From Hygrocybe punicea (Eukaryota; Basidiomycota; Agaricomycetes; Agaricales; Hygrophoraceae), in the NCBI GenBank assembly GCA_963556145.1, contig OY744468.1, forward strand, positions 5,580,001-5,644,000: a DNA stretch of 64,000 nucleotides, read 5' to 3'. The translations under genes were made by a program, and so were the position numbers. The notes under the pieces are model-generated. The model saw only the letters and a list, made by a program, of their open reading frames with translations. It searched no databases and was not told the DNA's origin. This document shows, piece after piece, positions 24,587-37,149 of this stretch (positions are counted from its first letter, which is position 1; the number at the start of each line of letters is the position of its first letter).

Positions 24587-27500
24587 CACAGGGTGTGCAG
24601 TAGCATACCATGTCACACAGTATCTTGAAAGTACTTGACAAGTATACTAAATATCATTACCAGAACTTTCAGCATGGTATTGTAACAGTATTCAGATATA
24701 AACTACAATACTTGTGCTCAAATTCATCTGAAAGTATGAAGGAAAATGAGACTTATACCTTTTCAATAACATCAAGCCTTTTGTTTCACTACCTTTCCTG
24801 TATTTACAGCAAAGTACTGTATAGTTTGGATAGAATACTTGCAGCCTAAGATGAATCAAAGTATTACACCAGTAAGGAAGTTGGGCCACTTTTACTATTA
24901 GGATACCTTTTGAATCCTATCAAGATACAGGATGAAATAGTATAGTACTGTTGCCATATTTTGGATTTAAGATACTTTGTCAATACTTTTAAGATACTGT
25001 TTCAATACATTTAAGATACTGTGTCAATACTTTTAAGATACTATTTCAATACTTTTAAGGAACTGTTTCAACGCATCTAAGATACTGTTTCAATATCCTT
25101 AAAGAACTTTGCAAAATAGTATGGTACTGCTTCAATACTGGTCAGATACTTTGCAAAATGGTATTGTACAGTTATTTAATGCTAAAACCTGGGGAAATAT
25201 GGGGCTGGGAATTAGGATTGTGAAGTTCTGGGAATTCTGAGAATTGGAATTCCAATACTGGGAATGCTAGGAATGGGCATTTCAAAGTGCAGGCTTTGGG
25301 ATTCTGAGAATTGTAATGCCAAGAGTTTGCGAAGTTTGGAAAGTAGAATTCTGAAATTGTGGGAGATTAGGGATTTGGAATTCAACAATGATGAGAATTG
25401 AAATCCTGAAAATGTGCATATTAATGCAAATTCCGAGAATGGGAATCCAAATGCAGGAAATTGGGAATCCATATTCAGCAGATTGGGAATCAAGATGCGG
25501 GGAATTGGGAATCCATTGCAAACAATTCCATGCAATTCCTCGGTCCTCGAGTGGCTCAGCAGTATTTGTGATGAGTCGTATGAGCTCAAAGGACAATTCC
25601 GTGCAAATTCCAACCAATGCCAAACAAGTCCATGCAATTCCTCGATCTGTCTTCTGAGCTCACTGGAGTCGACACAAATACTCCTGAGCCACTCGTAGAC
25701 TGAGGAATTGCACGGAATTGTTTGGCATTGGTTAGAATTTGCATGGAATTGTCTTTCGAGCTTGCTGGAGTCGACACACACATACTCCTGAGCGACTCGA
25801 GGACCAAGGAATTGCATGGAATTGTTTGGAATTGGGTGGAATTTGCACGGAATTGTCTTTTGAGCTCATAAAACTCATCACAAATAATGCTGAGCCACTC
25901 GTGGACCGAGGAATTGCATGGAATTGTTTGGCATTGGTTGGAATTTGCACGGAATTGTCTTTTGAGCTTGCTGGAGTCGACACAAATACTCCTGAGCCAC
26001 TCGAGGACTGAGGAATTGCACGGAATTGTTTGGAATTGGTTGGAATTTGCATGGAATTGTCTTTTGAGCTTGCTGGAGTCGACACAAATACTCCTGAGCC
26101 ACTCGAGGACCAAGGAATTGCATGGAATTGTTTGGAATTGGGTGGAATTTGCACGGAATTGTCTTTTGAGCTCATAAAACTCATCACAAATAATGCTGAG
26201 CCACTCGTGGACCGAGGAATTGCATGGAATTGTTTGGCATTGGTTGGAATTTGCACGGAATTGTCTTTTGAGCTTGCTGGAGTCGACACAAATACTCCTG
26301 AGCCACTCGAGGACTGAGGAATTGCACGGAATTGTTTGGAATTGGTTGGAATTTGCACGGAATTGTCTTTTGAGCTTGCTGGAGTCGACACAAATACTCC
26401 TGAGCCACTCGAGGACCAAGGAATTGCATGGAATTGTTTGGAATTGGGTGGAATTTGCACGGAATTGTCTTTTGAGCTCATAAAACTCATCACAAATAAT
26501 GCTGAGCCACTCGTGGACCGAGGAATTGCACGGAATTGTTTGGCATTGGTTGGAATTTGCACGGAATTGTCTTTCGAGCTTGCTGGAGTCGACACAAATA
26601 CTCCTGAGCCACTCGAGGACCCAGGAATTGCATGGAATTGTTTGGAATTGGTTGGAATTTGCACGGAATTGCTTTGTGACCTCATACAACTCATCGCAAA
26701 TACTCCTAAGCCACTCGTGGAGCGAGGAATTGCACAGAATTGTTTGGCATTGGTTGGAATTTGCACGGAATTGTCTTTTGAGCTTATTCGACTCATCACA
26801 AATACTGCTGAGCCAGTCGAGGACCGAGGAATTGCATGGAATTGTTTGGAATTGGTTGGAATTTGCACGGAATTGTCTTTTGAGCTTGCTGGCGTCGACA
26901 CAAATACTCCTGAACCACTTGCAGGCTGAGGAATTCTATGGAACACTTTGGAATGGGTTGGAATTTGCACAGAATTGTCTCCTGATCTCAATGGAGTCAA
27001 CATAAATACTGCTGAGCCTTGCTGCTCTTTGGATTCCCAATTCCCAGAATTTCAATTCCTCACTCTAGCAATTTGGCTCCCCCATTTCCAGAATTTAGAT
27101 TCAAAATCCCAGAATTCAGATTCCCAATCCTTTTAATTTGCATTAATATCCATATTTACAGGATTTCAATTCTCATAATTGTTGAAATCCAAGCCACTAA
27201 TCTACCACAATTTCAGAATTCTACTTCCCAAACTTCTCAAAATCTTGGAATTACAATTCTCAGAATCCCAACGCCTGCACTTTTGGACTTCCCAGCATTG
27301 GAATTCCAATTCTTCGAATTCCCCGAACTTCAGAATCCTAATTCCCAGCCCTATATTTCCCAGGGTTTTAGCATTAAATAACTGTCCAATACCATTTTGC
27401 GAAGTATCTGACCAGTATTGAAGCAGTACTATACTATTTTGCAAACTTCTTTAAGAGTATTGAAACAGTAACTTAGAAGTATTGAAACAGTACCTCAAAA

Positions 27501-27922
27501 GTATTGAAACAGTATCTTAAAAGTATTGACACAGTATCTTAAATCCAAAATATGGCAACAGTACTATACTATTTCATCCTGTATCTTGATAGGATTCAAA
27601 AGGTATCCTAATAGTAAAAGTGGCCCAACTTCCTTACTGGTGTAATACTTTGATTCATCTTAGGCTGCAAGTATTCTATCCAAACTATACAGTACTTTGC
27701 TGTAAATACAGGAAAGGTAGTGAAACAAAAGGCTTGATGTTATTGAAAAGGTATAAGTCTCATTTTCCTTCATACTTTCAGATGAATTTGAGCACAAGTA
27801 TTGTAGTTTATATCTGAATACTGTTACAATACCATGCTGAAAGTTCTGGTAATGATATTTAGTATACTTGTCAAGTACTTTCAAGATACTGTGTGACATG
27901 GTATGCTACTGTGCACCCTGTG
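24587..27922. mobile_element. Element A: CACTA-like, about 0.86-kb TIRs, 3-bp TSD
   Basis: Starts CACAGGGTGTGCAGTAGC at 24587 and ends with the inverse CACCCTGTG at 27922. Target copy CAA lies at 24584-24586 and 27923-27925. Removing the element and one CAA restores the Plavaka frame (SAIAIFYAPSD), so the borders are exact. The TIRs run about 860 bp and contain eight or nine copies of a 21-bp AAGATACTGTTTCAATAC-like repeat (24965-25135). The centre is a 102-bp satellite array. There is no transposase. Tips and TSD fit the CACTA/CMC group. Confidence 0.9.
25500..27010. repeat. 102-bp satellite with 306-bp higher-order repeat in A
   Basis: Monomers are rich in GGAATTG (GGAATTGTTTGGAATTGG) and end in GAGCCACTCG. 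Three monomer types alternate. For example TGAGCTCATAAAACTC recurs at 25861, 26167 and 26473, exactly 306 bp apart. Since 102 is divisible by three, several frames stay open on both strands. Confidence 0.9.
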
Positions 27923-30900
27923 CAATAGCAGATTGGTAGACATAGACTCCATGGCCATCAAATTGAGGACAGTCCTGCAGATTAACATCCTGTCCAGAAA
28001 CCTCTGCATTTGGGTGTAGTTGATCAAAAAGGAAGTGCTGAATAAGCTCCTGAAGATCCAATTGACCAATGTGATAGCCCAGTTCATGGACATCTCTAGG
28101 ATACCCCCGTGCTGCAATATTTTCAAGACAGCATCCATTGGATGAAATTGCACTTACCTCAAGTTTTTGCAAGTTTAACCTCTCCAAGATACTTAAGCCC
28201 TTCATCAGCATCAGCATCTTCATCACCCTCGTCAGCATCCCCATCCCCATCCTCATCTTCAGCTTCTTCATCATCCAACTCTAATCCAAGAGCCACTGGC
28301 AACTGGTATTGTGGCCCCACAAAGCCATGGCCCTCCATCATACCATGTGAAGTAAAGTCGACTTTAGCAGCAGCAAGCTTGTCAAGGCATTGATTGGTGA
28401 TAAGCATCTGACCAAGAGCTTCATAATGGCTGGAGTGGTGCCATGGTTTCTTGACAGCTTTAATATGTTTGGATTCTGTGATTGATGAGCAGAGACCATT
28501 AGGAGCACCATACATCTGGATAAGGTAGAGGTAGTGAAGAAGGGAGTGCTGGTGAGGCAATGAAAATCCAGTAGGTCGCATGCCAACATCACGGAATATT
28601 TCTCGGTAATGGTGAAAAGAATTAAGGGCATTTTCCAATGAAACAAGGGAATCTTCAGTAATCACTGAACGGCATATAATGTAGCAAAGCTCAGTGAAGG
28701 TGCTAAGAGCTTGAACCATTTCCTTTGGAACATGGCCAGTAATAGCAGGGATGAAAACCTTAGTAATATTATTAAAAGTGCATCTTTTTATATACAAAGT
28801 TAAAATTTACCTTCATTAGAGCTTTGGAGTCATCATCTGTCCACTGTTTGAAATCTCTACCATCATAAAAGCGACATAAACCAGGAAATGATGGTGCAGC
28901 TGCCATTCTAGAATTTTATCAGTATTATTTATATTTTATTACCAATTACTCACCTCCTGTCAATATCTGCAAGTATTCTTTTTGCTTCTTGTGGTGGATG
29001 AGCCAGCTGGATGTATTATACAACCCAATCAACCAGGTGATCCTTGAAACACCCTTTGATGACTTGATGGAGGATATCTGGTGATAAAAGCTCATGTATA
29101 TCTGCTCGAGGAAATCCAGTTGTAAATGGCTACAATTTTATATTTACCATGATGAATATCAGGGTAATACATGATGCTTACAATAATATCCCCAACAATT
29201 CCATAGTTGTCCCACAGCTCATGCATACTCCCAGCTTGAAGTAAGAGGTCGGTGTGCTCATGTGAGCGATGGCCTGCTGGTTCATAAAGATCTTCACGTA
29301 AAGATGTGCAGCTATAACACAATCAGTGAAGAGACCTCAAAATATTTGGCCCTTTACATACCATGGACACCATCCTTGTACAATACCAGCAAGTATTACC
29401 TGTTTATGGTAGTCTGCAATATACAGGCCTAATCCATAGATAGCACGACGGAAATGCCCATCAGCACACCGTGTAACTTGAGGAACTGTCATGTGGGGAC
29501 GCAAGGGTAAAAGGATTTGGTAAAGAGATGAATGATAAAGCTGGCGATGAAACCTCCGAAAGTCAGCATCCTCAGCATATTCCTTTGTGGCTAAATATTT
29601 TTTTAAAACAATTAAACACAAAGACAATAAAGGCAGCATACTTTTTGGAATAGCTAAAAAGCCAATAAGCAAAAAAGCATTTTGATGAGCTCGTCGAACA
29701 CCATTGAGAACATTTCCAACTGAGGCATATAGAGGATGATACTCAGTATGGCCAGTGGCAACGGAGACAGTGGTCTTGTCACTTCCTAGAACTACTGGCA
29801 CAAACATCGCTCCATGGGTCTCTTCATCTTCAGCAATCTTGTCCTATATTTTATGTCAGTCAAGAAGCAACCATAAAAATAAGTTCACTTACTGCTTGTG
29901 CCCATGCCCAATTACCTGACATAAGATCCATATATTGGTGCATTTTATTCTTGTCAAAAACTTGCTTCGGGGAATAGTCAAACTCATCAGCAAAATCTGG
30001 ATTTCCAATCTGCTGCTCCATTGTGAGAAGTGGATCCCGAAACCATACATCGTATTTTGCTGTCATCCAAGGTGGCACTTCACCATCCTCTGGGAGAACT
30101 CTGTTATACTCCACTGAGAATGTCTGCCAGGGAATATCGCCGACAGCAGTTGAATCGATGACAGAATACATTTCTTGATGATTTGCAAATGGAGGTGGCT
30201 GTTCGGGGTAAAGGGCAGCAAGGTTGTTGAGAAGTTTATCAATATTACCACCAGACATTTGTTCTTCTGCAAAAGTAAAGTTTGCAAACTCAAATTGTGC
30301 CTGGGAGTTGTACAGAGAATAATCATTGAAAGCTCGTTCCTCAGGAGGGGGAGGGGGAGCACCAGGTGGGCAATCAAACCCATTCACATCAGAAGGAGTA
30401 CCATCGAGGATGGGATGCATATTCTCAGGCTCACTGGCAGCGTCCGGCAGTGCCTGTGATGATCTCGAAGCACTACTAGTAGATGTTGCAGAAGTTAGGC
30501 TGGTGGAATTACTAGATTCTGGATGGTCTGACATTTTGATGTCTTGCAACTGTGAAGGTCCAGGTGTCGGCGATTGGCTTGAACTTCTCAATGGCGATAG
30601 CCCACTGGCTGGTGGTATAGGCTTATCAAGACATTGTTGACGAGCATTAAGGATTGACACGGGTTCAGGTTTACCCGCAGTGTTTCTAAAACGGGTTGCA
30701 CGGGTTCAGGTATGGTGTTCCAAAAACACACACCATGCCCAAACCGCACCCATTACCCGTGGTGTGCAGGTTTTTCACGGGTCCTCAATTGAGGGCCCCA
30801 AGGTAAGCTTTTATTCTTTAATAATTACTTTTTTACTTATTTTTTGACCGCAGTCATCACTTGCCACCACCAACACCACCACCACCACCACACATCAACA

Positions 30901-30974
30901 TCGTGCCATGCAGCAACTGACACTGGTTGCACGGACGACGCCAGCGAGGACATACGCAGAGGCTGAGCATGGCC

Positions 30975-31184
30975 AGGTGGGTGGTGCGCCCACCACCCGG
31001 TCTCCAGGTATGTGCCTGTTGTCCCACCATCTTGCGCTGACCAGAACCACTACCGCCACCAGAAATCAAGATCGTGCCACACAGCGACCAACACTGGTTG
31101 CACGGACGATGCCAGCAAGGACACATGCAGAGGGTGAGCATGGCCAGGTGGGTGGTGAACCCACCACCCAGTCTCCAGGTACAT
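30975..31184. repeat. Tandem palindrome-plus-donor modules in C
   Basis: GGTGGGTGGT facing ACCACC-type arms at 30975-30996, followed by GTATGT at 31007. A second copy is at 31147-31168, followed by GTACAT at 31179. Sequence between the copies is also duplicated (CTGGTTGCACGGACGA). Confidence 0.7.
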
Positions 31185-31287
31185 GCCCATTGTCCCACCA
31201 TCTTGCGCTGACCAGAACCCATCAAATAACCCGATGATGCATGCACGCACACACAGACAAATGATGGCGCTCAATGGAGGCATGCAG

Positions 31288-31345
31288 ATGTCGCAACACG
31301 GATGGGCCATGTCTATTGACGTGTGTTCGATGTGTGCGATGTCGC
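31288..31345. repeat. Weak copy of the GTCAATTGACG module in C
   Basis: The centre reads CCATGTCTATTGACGTGTG. The arms (GATGTCGC..., GCGATGTC) differ from the CTCGCGAA arms of D and F. It lies 8 bp from the B insertion site. Confidence 0.5.
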
Positions 31346-32289
31346 TGTAGTAGCACAGGGTGCACAGTAGCATACCATGTCACACAGTATCTTGAAAGTA
31401 CTTGACAAGTATACTAAATATCATTACCAGAACTTTCAGCATGGTATTGTAACAGTATTCAGATATAAACTACAATACTTGTGCTCAAATTCATCTGAAA
31501 GTATGAAGGAAAATGAGACGTATACCTTTTCAATAACATCAAGCCTTTTGTTTCACTACTTTTACTGTATTTACAGCAAAGTACTGTATAGTTTGGATAG
31601 AATACTTGCAGCCTGAGATGAATCAAAGTATTAAACCAGTAAGGAAGTTGGGGCACTTTTACTATTAGCATACCTTTTGAATCCTATCAAGATACAGGAT
31701 GAAATAGTATAGTACTGTTGCCATATTTTGGATTTAAGATACTTTGTCAATACTTTTAAGATACTGTTTCAATACATGTAAGATACTGTGTCAATACTTT
31801 TAAGATACTATTTCAATACTTTTAAGGTACTGTTTCAACACATCTAAGATACTGTTTCAATATCCTTAAAGAACTTTGAAAAATAGTATAGTACTGCTTC
31901 AATACTGTTCAGATACTCTGCAAAATGGTATTGGACAGTTATTTAATGCTAAAACCCAGGGTAATATGGGGCTGGGAATTGGGATTCTGAAGTTCTGGGA
32001 ATTCTGAGAATTGGAATTGCAATACTGGGAATGCTAGGAATGGGCATTTCAAAGTGCAGGCTTTGGGATTCTGAGAATTGTAATTCCAAGAGTTTGAGAA
32101 GTTTGGAAAGTAGAATTCTGAAATTGTGGGAGATTAGGGATTTGGAAGTCAATAATGATGAGAATTGAAATCCTGAAAATGTGCATATTAATGCAAATTC
32201 CAAGAATGGGAATGAAAATGAAGGAAATTGGAATCCAGATTCAGCAGATTGGGAATCCAGATACGGGGAATTGGGAATCCATTCCAAAC

Positions 32290-34790
32290 AATTCCATGCA
32301 ATTCCTCGGTACTCGAGTGGCTGAGCAGTATTCGTGATGAGTCGTGTGAGCTCAAAGGACAATGCCTTGCAAATTCCAACCAATTCCAAACAATTCCATG
32401 CAATTCTTCGATCTGTCTTCTGAGCTCACTGCAGTCGACACAAATACTGCTGAGCCACTCGTAGACTGAGGAATTGCACGGAATTGTTTGGAATTGGTTG
32501 GAATTTGCACGGAATTGTCTTTTGAGCTTGCTGCACTCGACACAAATACTGCTGAGCCACTCGTAGACCGAGGAATTGCACGGAATGGTTTGGAATTGGT
32601 TGGAATTTGCACGGAATTGTCTTTTGAGCTCACAGGACACATCACAAATACTGCTGAGTGTTACGGATCGCTTCTACAGCGGGCTCCAGCAACAATCAAC
32701 TTAACTAGGGATCGGATTCCAGAGGAGAGGACAGCAGTTTTCATTGTTGCTTATAGCTAAGACAACACTGCTAAGAAGGGGGGGTCAAGGTCTAATGTCA
32801 TTGCGAGCCGTGGGGGTTACCCAAAACAAGATGAGTCTGCCCCAAGAACCAGACTAAACGTAAGGAAAGGAAAAGAAGAAAAAGTCCGAACCAACAACAA
32901 GAACAGTATATATAGTGACTGGTCTTGAGGGGAGGTAAATAGAAATACAACCATGAAGCCACAACATGTCCAACTCTACCATGTGTTCACCATGAGGCGT
33001 ACATGAGGCGTCCTCATGTCGATGTTCTCGCGATCCAACTGGAGGCCCGGGTGTCATTGAGGAATAGAGGGGGTCCGGATGACTCGGATGATTTGTCATC
33101 GGATCATGTGATGTGCAGAATTGCCTATTCGGGGTCTACACTTGCTGTAACAGGCAAGTGCGCAGTCTGGCAAGTGCGTTGCATGGTCGGGTCGAAGATG
33201 GGTATCGTCCAGTGTAGGATTGGTGATGAAAGTGTCTTGAGGTAGCAGGGACATAGTGACAAGGTCGGTATAAGGGAAAACAAAGGAATGTATGGAGGGA
33301 AAACCAACTAGGATGGTGGGATAGTCGAGGTCAGACATGTGAACAGCATAAGCTGTACTGGATGACGATGTCTGTGTCAATGACGTATCGAGGGGTGATG
33401 TCTTGTCCTGTCTGTGGAACAATGCAGTCCACCTGATGTCGGTATTCATCCAAGAAAGGGTATTGTTGTAAACGAGTGTGGGAGGTATCAAGGTTATAGA
33501 TGGAAAAGGGTAAATGAACGTGGGTCCAGGTTTCGAGTCATGGCACAGGTGACAAGCTGTGGGAACAAGTCGTCGGGTACTGCAATGAAGCGATGTCGTG
33601 CGAACAATATGCGATAGGGGTTGGTTCACTGTTTGGGAAGTCGTATGGTCTGTGGTCGAAGTCCAAAAGAATGTGCTTCGGCAATGGTCGGATTAGAGAG
33701 AACAGTGAAATGTCTTGTGATCGGGGATTGTTCAGAGTTCGTATGCAGGTGAGGAATGTCGTCGGATCGTCAGGGAGGATAATGGTAGGCACAGGGTACG
33801 AAAGTGGAAACCATATATCCAGGTATGGCAATTGTCAATTACGTGTCGATATATTGTCAAGGTGGAAGTCAGAAGTATCGATGGCAGAAGGGTTTCGGTA
33901 CCGATGCCAAAGATAGAACATAACAAGGTAAAAACCGATCAGGAAGGTGATGGCGATGCTGCCAATGATGATTACGGTAATTAGCTGTGTTGGGAGTACA
34001 GCCATTGTAAATCGGTTTGTCGTGGGATGAAGTCAACAATATGTCAGGGCAAGGGAAAAGACAATAGCAATGATGTCCGTCGGCAAGGAGACTATTCGGG
34101 TACAGCAAGGTCACGTGGGATATGTCCATGGTCGGTCTGGATTGTTCTAGAAGAAGGGAAAGAAGAGAACAAGAACAAGAAAATACAAGGATGTCCAAAA
34201 GAAGAAACAATGACAATGAAAAGAAGACAAAGGACAAAAAGAAATGAAAAAGGAAGGTGTGCAGTGCTGAATCGTCATGGTGGGTATCGGAATGGGCATC
34301 GGGGTTGGAAGCGGAGTTGGAATCGTAACACTGAGCCACTCGTAGACCGAGGAATTGCACGGAATTGTTTGGAATTGGTTGGAATTTGCACGAAATTATC
34401 TTTTGAGCTTGCTGCACTCGACACAAATACTGCTGAGCCACTCGTAGACCGAGGAATTGCACGGAATTGTTTGGAATTGGTTGGAATTTGCACGGAATTG
34501 TCTTTTGAGCTCACAGGACACATCACAAATACTGCTGAGCCACTCGTAGACCGAGGAATTGCACGGAATTGTTTGGAATTGGTTGGAATTTGCACGGAAT
34601 TATCTTTTGAGCTTGCTGCACTCGACACAAATACTGCTGAGCCACTCGTAGACCGAGGAATTGCACGGAATTGTTTGGAATTGGTTGGAATTTGCACGGA
34701 ACTGTCTTTTGAGCTCATATGACTCATCACCAATACTGCTGAGCCACTCAAGGACAGAGGAATTGCATGGAATTGCATGGAATGGATTCC
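32290..34790. repeat. 102-bp satellite of B, split by M
   Basis: Monomers at 32290-32658 and 34331-34790 match the A monomers but mostly carry CTGCACTCGACAC or CACAGGACACATC variants. The break is exactly at M. Confidence 0.85.
32659..34330 (-). mobile_element. Solo-LTR-like element M in the satellite of B
   Basis: TGTTACGGATCGC at 32659 and GGAATCGTAACA at 34330, with target copy CTGAG at 32654-32658 and 34331-34335. Read on the minus strand it has a TATATATA near 32907 followed by about 250 bp to a GATCCGTAACA end, as expected of an LTR promoter, R and U5. It is 1.67 kb with no gag or pol, similar to L. Confidence 0.8.
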
Positions 34791-36063
34791 CAATTCCCCG
34801 CATCTGGATTCCCAATCTCCAGAATCTGGATTCCCAATTTCCTGAATTTGGATTCCCATTCTTGGAATTTTCATTAATATCCCCATTTCCAGGATTTCAA
34901 TTCTCATAATTGTTGAATTCCAAATCCCTAATCTCCCACAATTTCAGAATTCTACTTTCCAAACTTCTCAAAACTCTTGGAATTACAATTCTCAGAATCC
35001 CAAAGCCTGCACTTTGAAATGCCCATTCCTAGCATTCCCAGTATTGGAATTCCAATTCCCCGAATTCCCAGAACTTCAGAATCCTAATTCCCAGCCCCAT
35101 ATTTCCCTGGGTTTTAGCATTAAATAACTGTCCAATACCATTTTGCAAAGTATCTAAACAGTATTGAAGCAGTACTATACTATTTTTCAAACTTCTTTAA
35201 GAGTATTGAAACAGTATCTTAGATGCGTTGAAACAGTACCTTAAAAGTATTGAAATAGTATCTTAAAAGTATTGACACAGTATCTTAAATGTATTGAAAC
35301 AGTATCTTAAAAGTATTGACAAAGTATCTTAAATCCAAAATATGGCAACAGTACTATACTATTTCATCCTGTATCTTGATAGGATTCAAAAGGTATGCTA
35401 ATAGTAAAAGTGCCCCAACTTCCTTACTGGTTTAATACTTTGATTCATCTTAGGCTGCAAGTATTCCATCTGAACTATACAGTACTTTGCTGTAGATACA
35501 GTAAAAGTAGTGAAACAAAAGGCTTGATGTTATTGAAAAGGTATAAGTCTCATTTGCCTTCATACCTTCAGATGAATTTGAGCACAAGTATTGTAGTTTA
35601 TCTCTGAATACTGTTACAATACCATGTTGAATGTTATGGTAATGATATTTAGTATACTTGTCAAGTACTTTCAAGATACTGTGTGACATGGTATGCTACT
35701 GTGCACCCTGTGTAGTCACAGTGGCGACCCATTACCCATCCAGGTACGGTTTTGGTTGGTGCAGGTGCGGGTCCATTGTTTCGGACCCGCAGGTCAACCC
35801 TTGTCATAGTGTTTGGGAAGTTCGGTCTCAGACTGACCCAAACCCGGTTTGGGATTTTCTAGCAGAGACCGAATGATTCAGTCTCGGTCTGGGAGATTTG
35901 GCCACGGGCCGAAACGGTTTCAAACTGAGTTTGAACCGCAAACTGATGGTCGCGAGTCAGCCACTTGGCTGACTACCAAAGTCACCCAAAGTCCCTTCAA
36001 CCACCAACAATGCCCCCAACGTATGCGAAACGAAGACGTTAGAGCACCCGAGGTCGACAAAAT

Positions 36064-36094
36064 GGGCGGCAGGGAGTACTGCCGCCCATGTATG
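36064..36094 (+). repeat. Palindrome before a donor-like GTATG in H
   Basis: Nine-base arms GGGCGGCAG and CTGCCGCCC around GGAGTA (36064-36087), then GTATGA at 36090 and a T-rich tract. A second palindrome, GGGGGTGG/CCACCCCC, at 36383-36403 is followed by GTATGT at 36415. Confidence 0.75.
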
Positions 36095-36760
36095 ATCTTA
36101 TTTTATTTTATTTTACTTTATTTTATTTTATTCGACGCTAACAATTATTTTGCGGGTCCATGGCCACCACCATGGCCACCACCACCACCACCACGACAAT
36201 GACCCCGACAATGGCAATGACAATGGCAACAACAACGGCAACGGTTACAACCACCGTCAACGCCACGCCGGACGCGCCAACAGCAACGCCCACGGCCCAC
36301 CCCCAGCACCACGCCAAACGCATTCAAAACATGCGCCAAACCTACGTGAATGGGGTGGAGTCAAAAAGGTGGAAGAGCAGCAGGGGGTGGTTGCACCACC
36401 CCCACTCCTTCAAGGTATGTTATTTTAATGATGTTTCTATTGATTTTATTCGTACATAACAGAACGCGACACGTACCACCACCACCATTACTACCACACG
36501 TCACCACCACAGAAAATGGCCAATGTGGCCAACACTGGTTCAACCCGCCCATCGTCACATGTATGACGCGTCTGGACACCCACGCGAAGATGATCCCATG
36601 CCACCACCACCATGCGTCTGCCGAAAACAACCAAAGCGGGTTCAACCCGCCTGTCGTCGCGTGTATAACGCGTATGACGCGTCCGGATAGCCATGCGAAG
36701 AGCCGTGCGTACGGCTCAATGCCCGTGCAAGGTGTGCCAGCACCCCAGCACCTCAATCAC

Positions 36761-36815
36761 ACCTCGCAAACAGGTTAGCCACGTTGATTGACGTGTGCAA
36801 CACTGTTGCAAGGTC
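36761..36815. repeat. Palindromic module in H
   Basis: ACCTCGCAAA, then CACGTTGATTGACGTGTGC, then GTTGCAAGGT. Confidence 0.65.
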
Positions 36816-37149
36816 AGAATGGTGCAGGGTGACTGACCACCCAGCGGTTCGTGGTTCAAACCACGTTTGAACTGAAACCAAACCGATGTAAACGGTTTAC
36901 ATCGGTTTCGGTTTCGGTTCAGGATTTTTCAGCAGGAACCGAATGGTTCGGTTCCGGTTTGGGGCAAAAAGGCCCAAAACCAGACTGAACCGAACTTCCC
37001 CAACACTACCGTGTCAATCCTTAACGAGCATGGTATCTGGGGTGCGCGGCATCCATATGCTGTGTAAGTCCACCAGTTGTCTTGTATGCCTTCCGACATG
37101 TCTCGATCGGGCACACAAAGATAGCCGGATGGAAGGTTTTATGAGGCAA

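Larger units (their letters stand above)
31354..35712. mobile_element. Element B: CACTA-like sister of A, inserted in C
   Basis: Starts CACAGGGTGCACAGTAGC at 31354 and ends with the inverse at 35712. Target copy TAG is at 31351-31353 and 35713-35715. The roughly 0.86-kb TIRs are close to those of A. Its central satellite is interrupted by LTR insertion M. No transposase. Confidence 0.9.
35807..37008. mobile_element. Element H: 1.2-kb 8-bp-TSD element at the right end of C
   Basis: Tips are TAGTGTTTGGGAAGTTCGG at 35807 and CCGAACTTCCCCAACACTA ending at 37008. Target copies CCTTGTCA (35799-35806) and CCGTGTCA (37009-37016) differ at one base. Subterminal AAACCGG-type repeats are dense. The interior has palindromes before GTATG at 36064-36094 and 36383-36420, ACC/ATGGCC repeats, and the palindromic module at 36761-36815. 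Confidence 0.85.
30648..37025. mobile_element. Element C: 8-bp-TSD element in Plavaka exon, host to B and H
   Basis: Tips are TAAGGATTGACACGGG at 30648 and CGTGTCAATCCTTA ending at 37025. Target copy ACGAGCAT is at 30640-30647 and 37026-37033. Removal restores the Plavaka zinc-finger exon. C's own DNA is 30648-31353, 35716-35806 and 37009-37025, about 0.8 kb. Subterminal ACCCG/CGGGT repeats match those of element D. Inside are a T-rich intron-like tract (30803-30858), and two tandem copies of a segment with a GGTGGG palindrome followed by GTATGT or GTACAT. Confidence 0.9.

Noticed and set aside
25586..27003. Frames of 367 and 423 codons on the minus strand as a repeat protein
   Set aside because: They are translations of a 102-bp satellite open in several frames of both strands, inside a transposon.
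25500..27010. CRISPR-like regular array
   Set aside because: A eukaryotic satellite: repeat monomers are contiguous with no unique spacers.
24587..27922. A as the terminal repeats of the Plavaka element itself
   Set aside because: A is inside the Plavaka coding frame, and its removal restores that frame; B shows it is an independent element.
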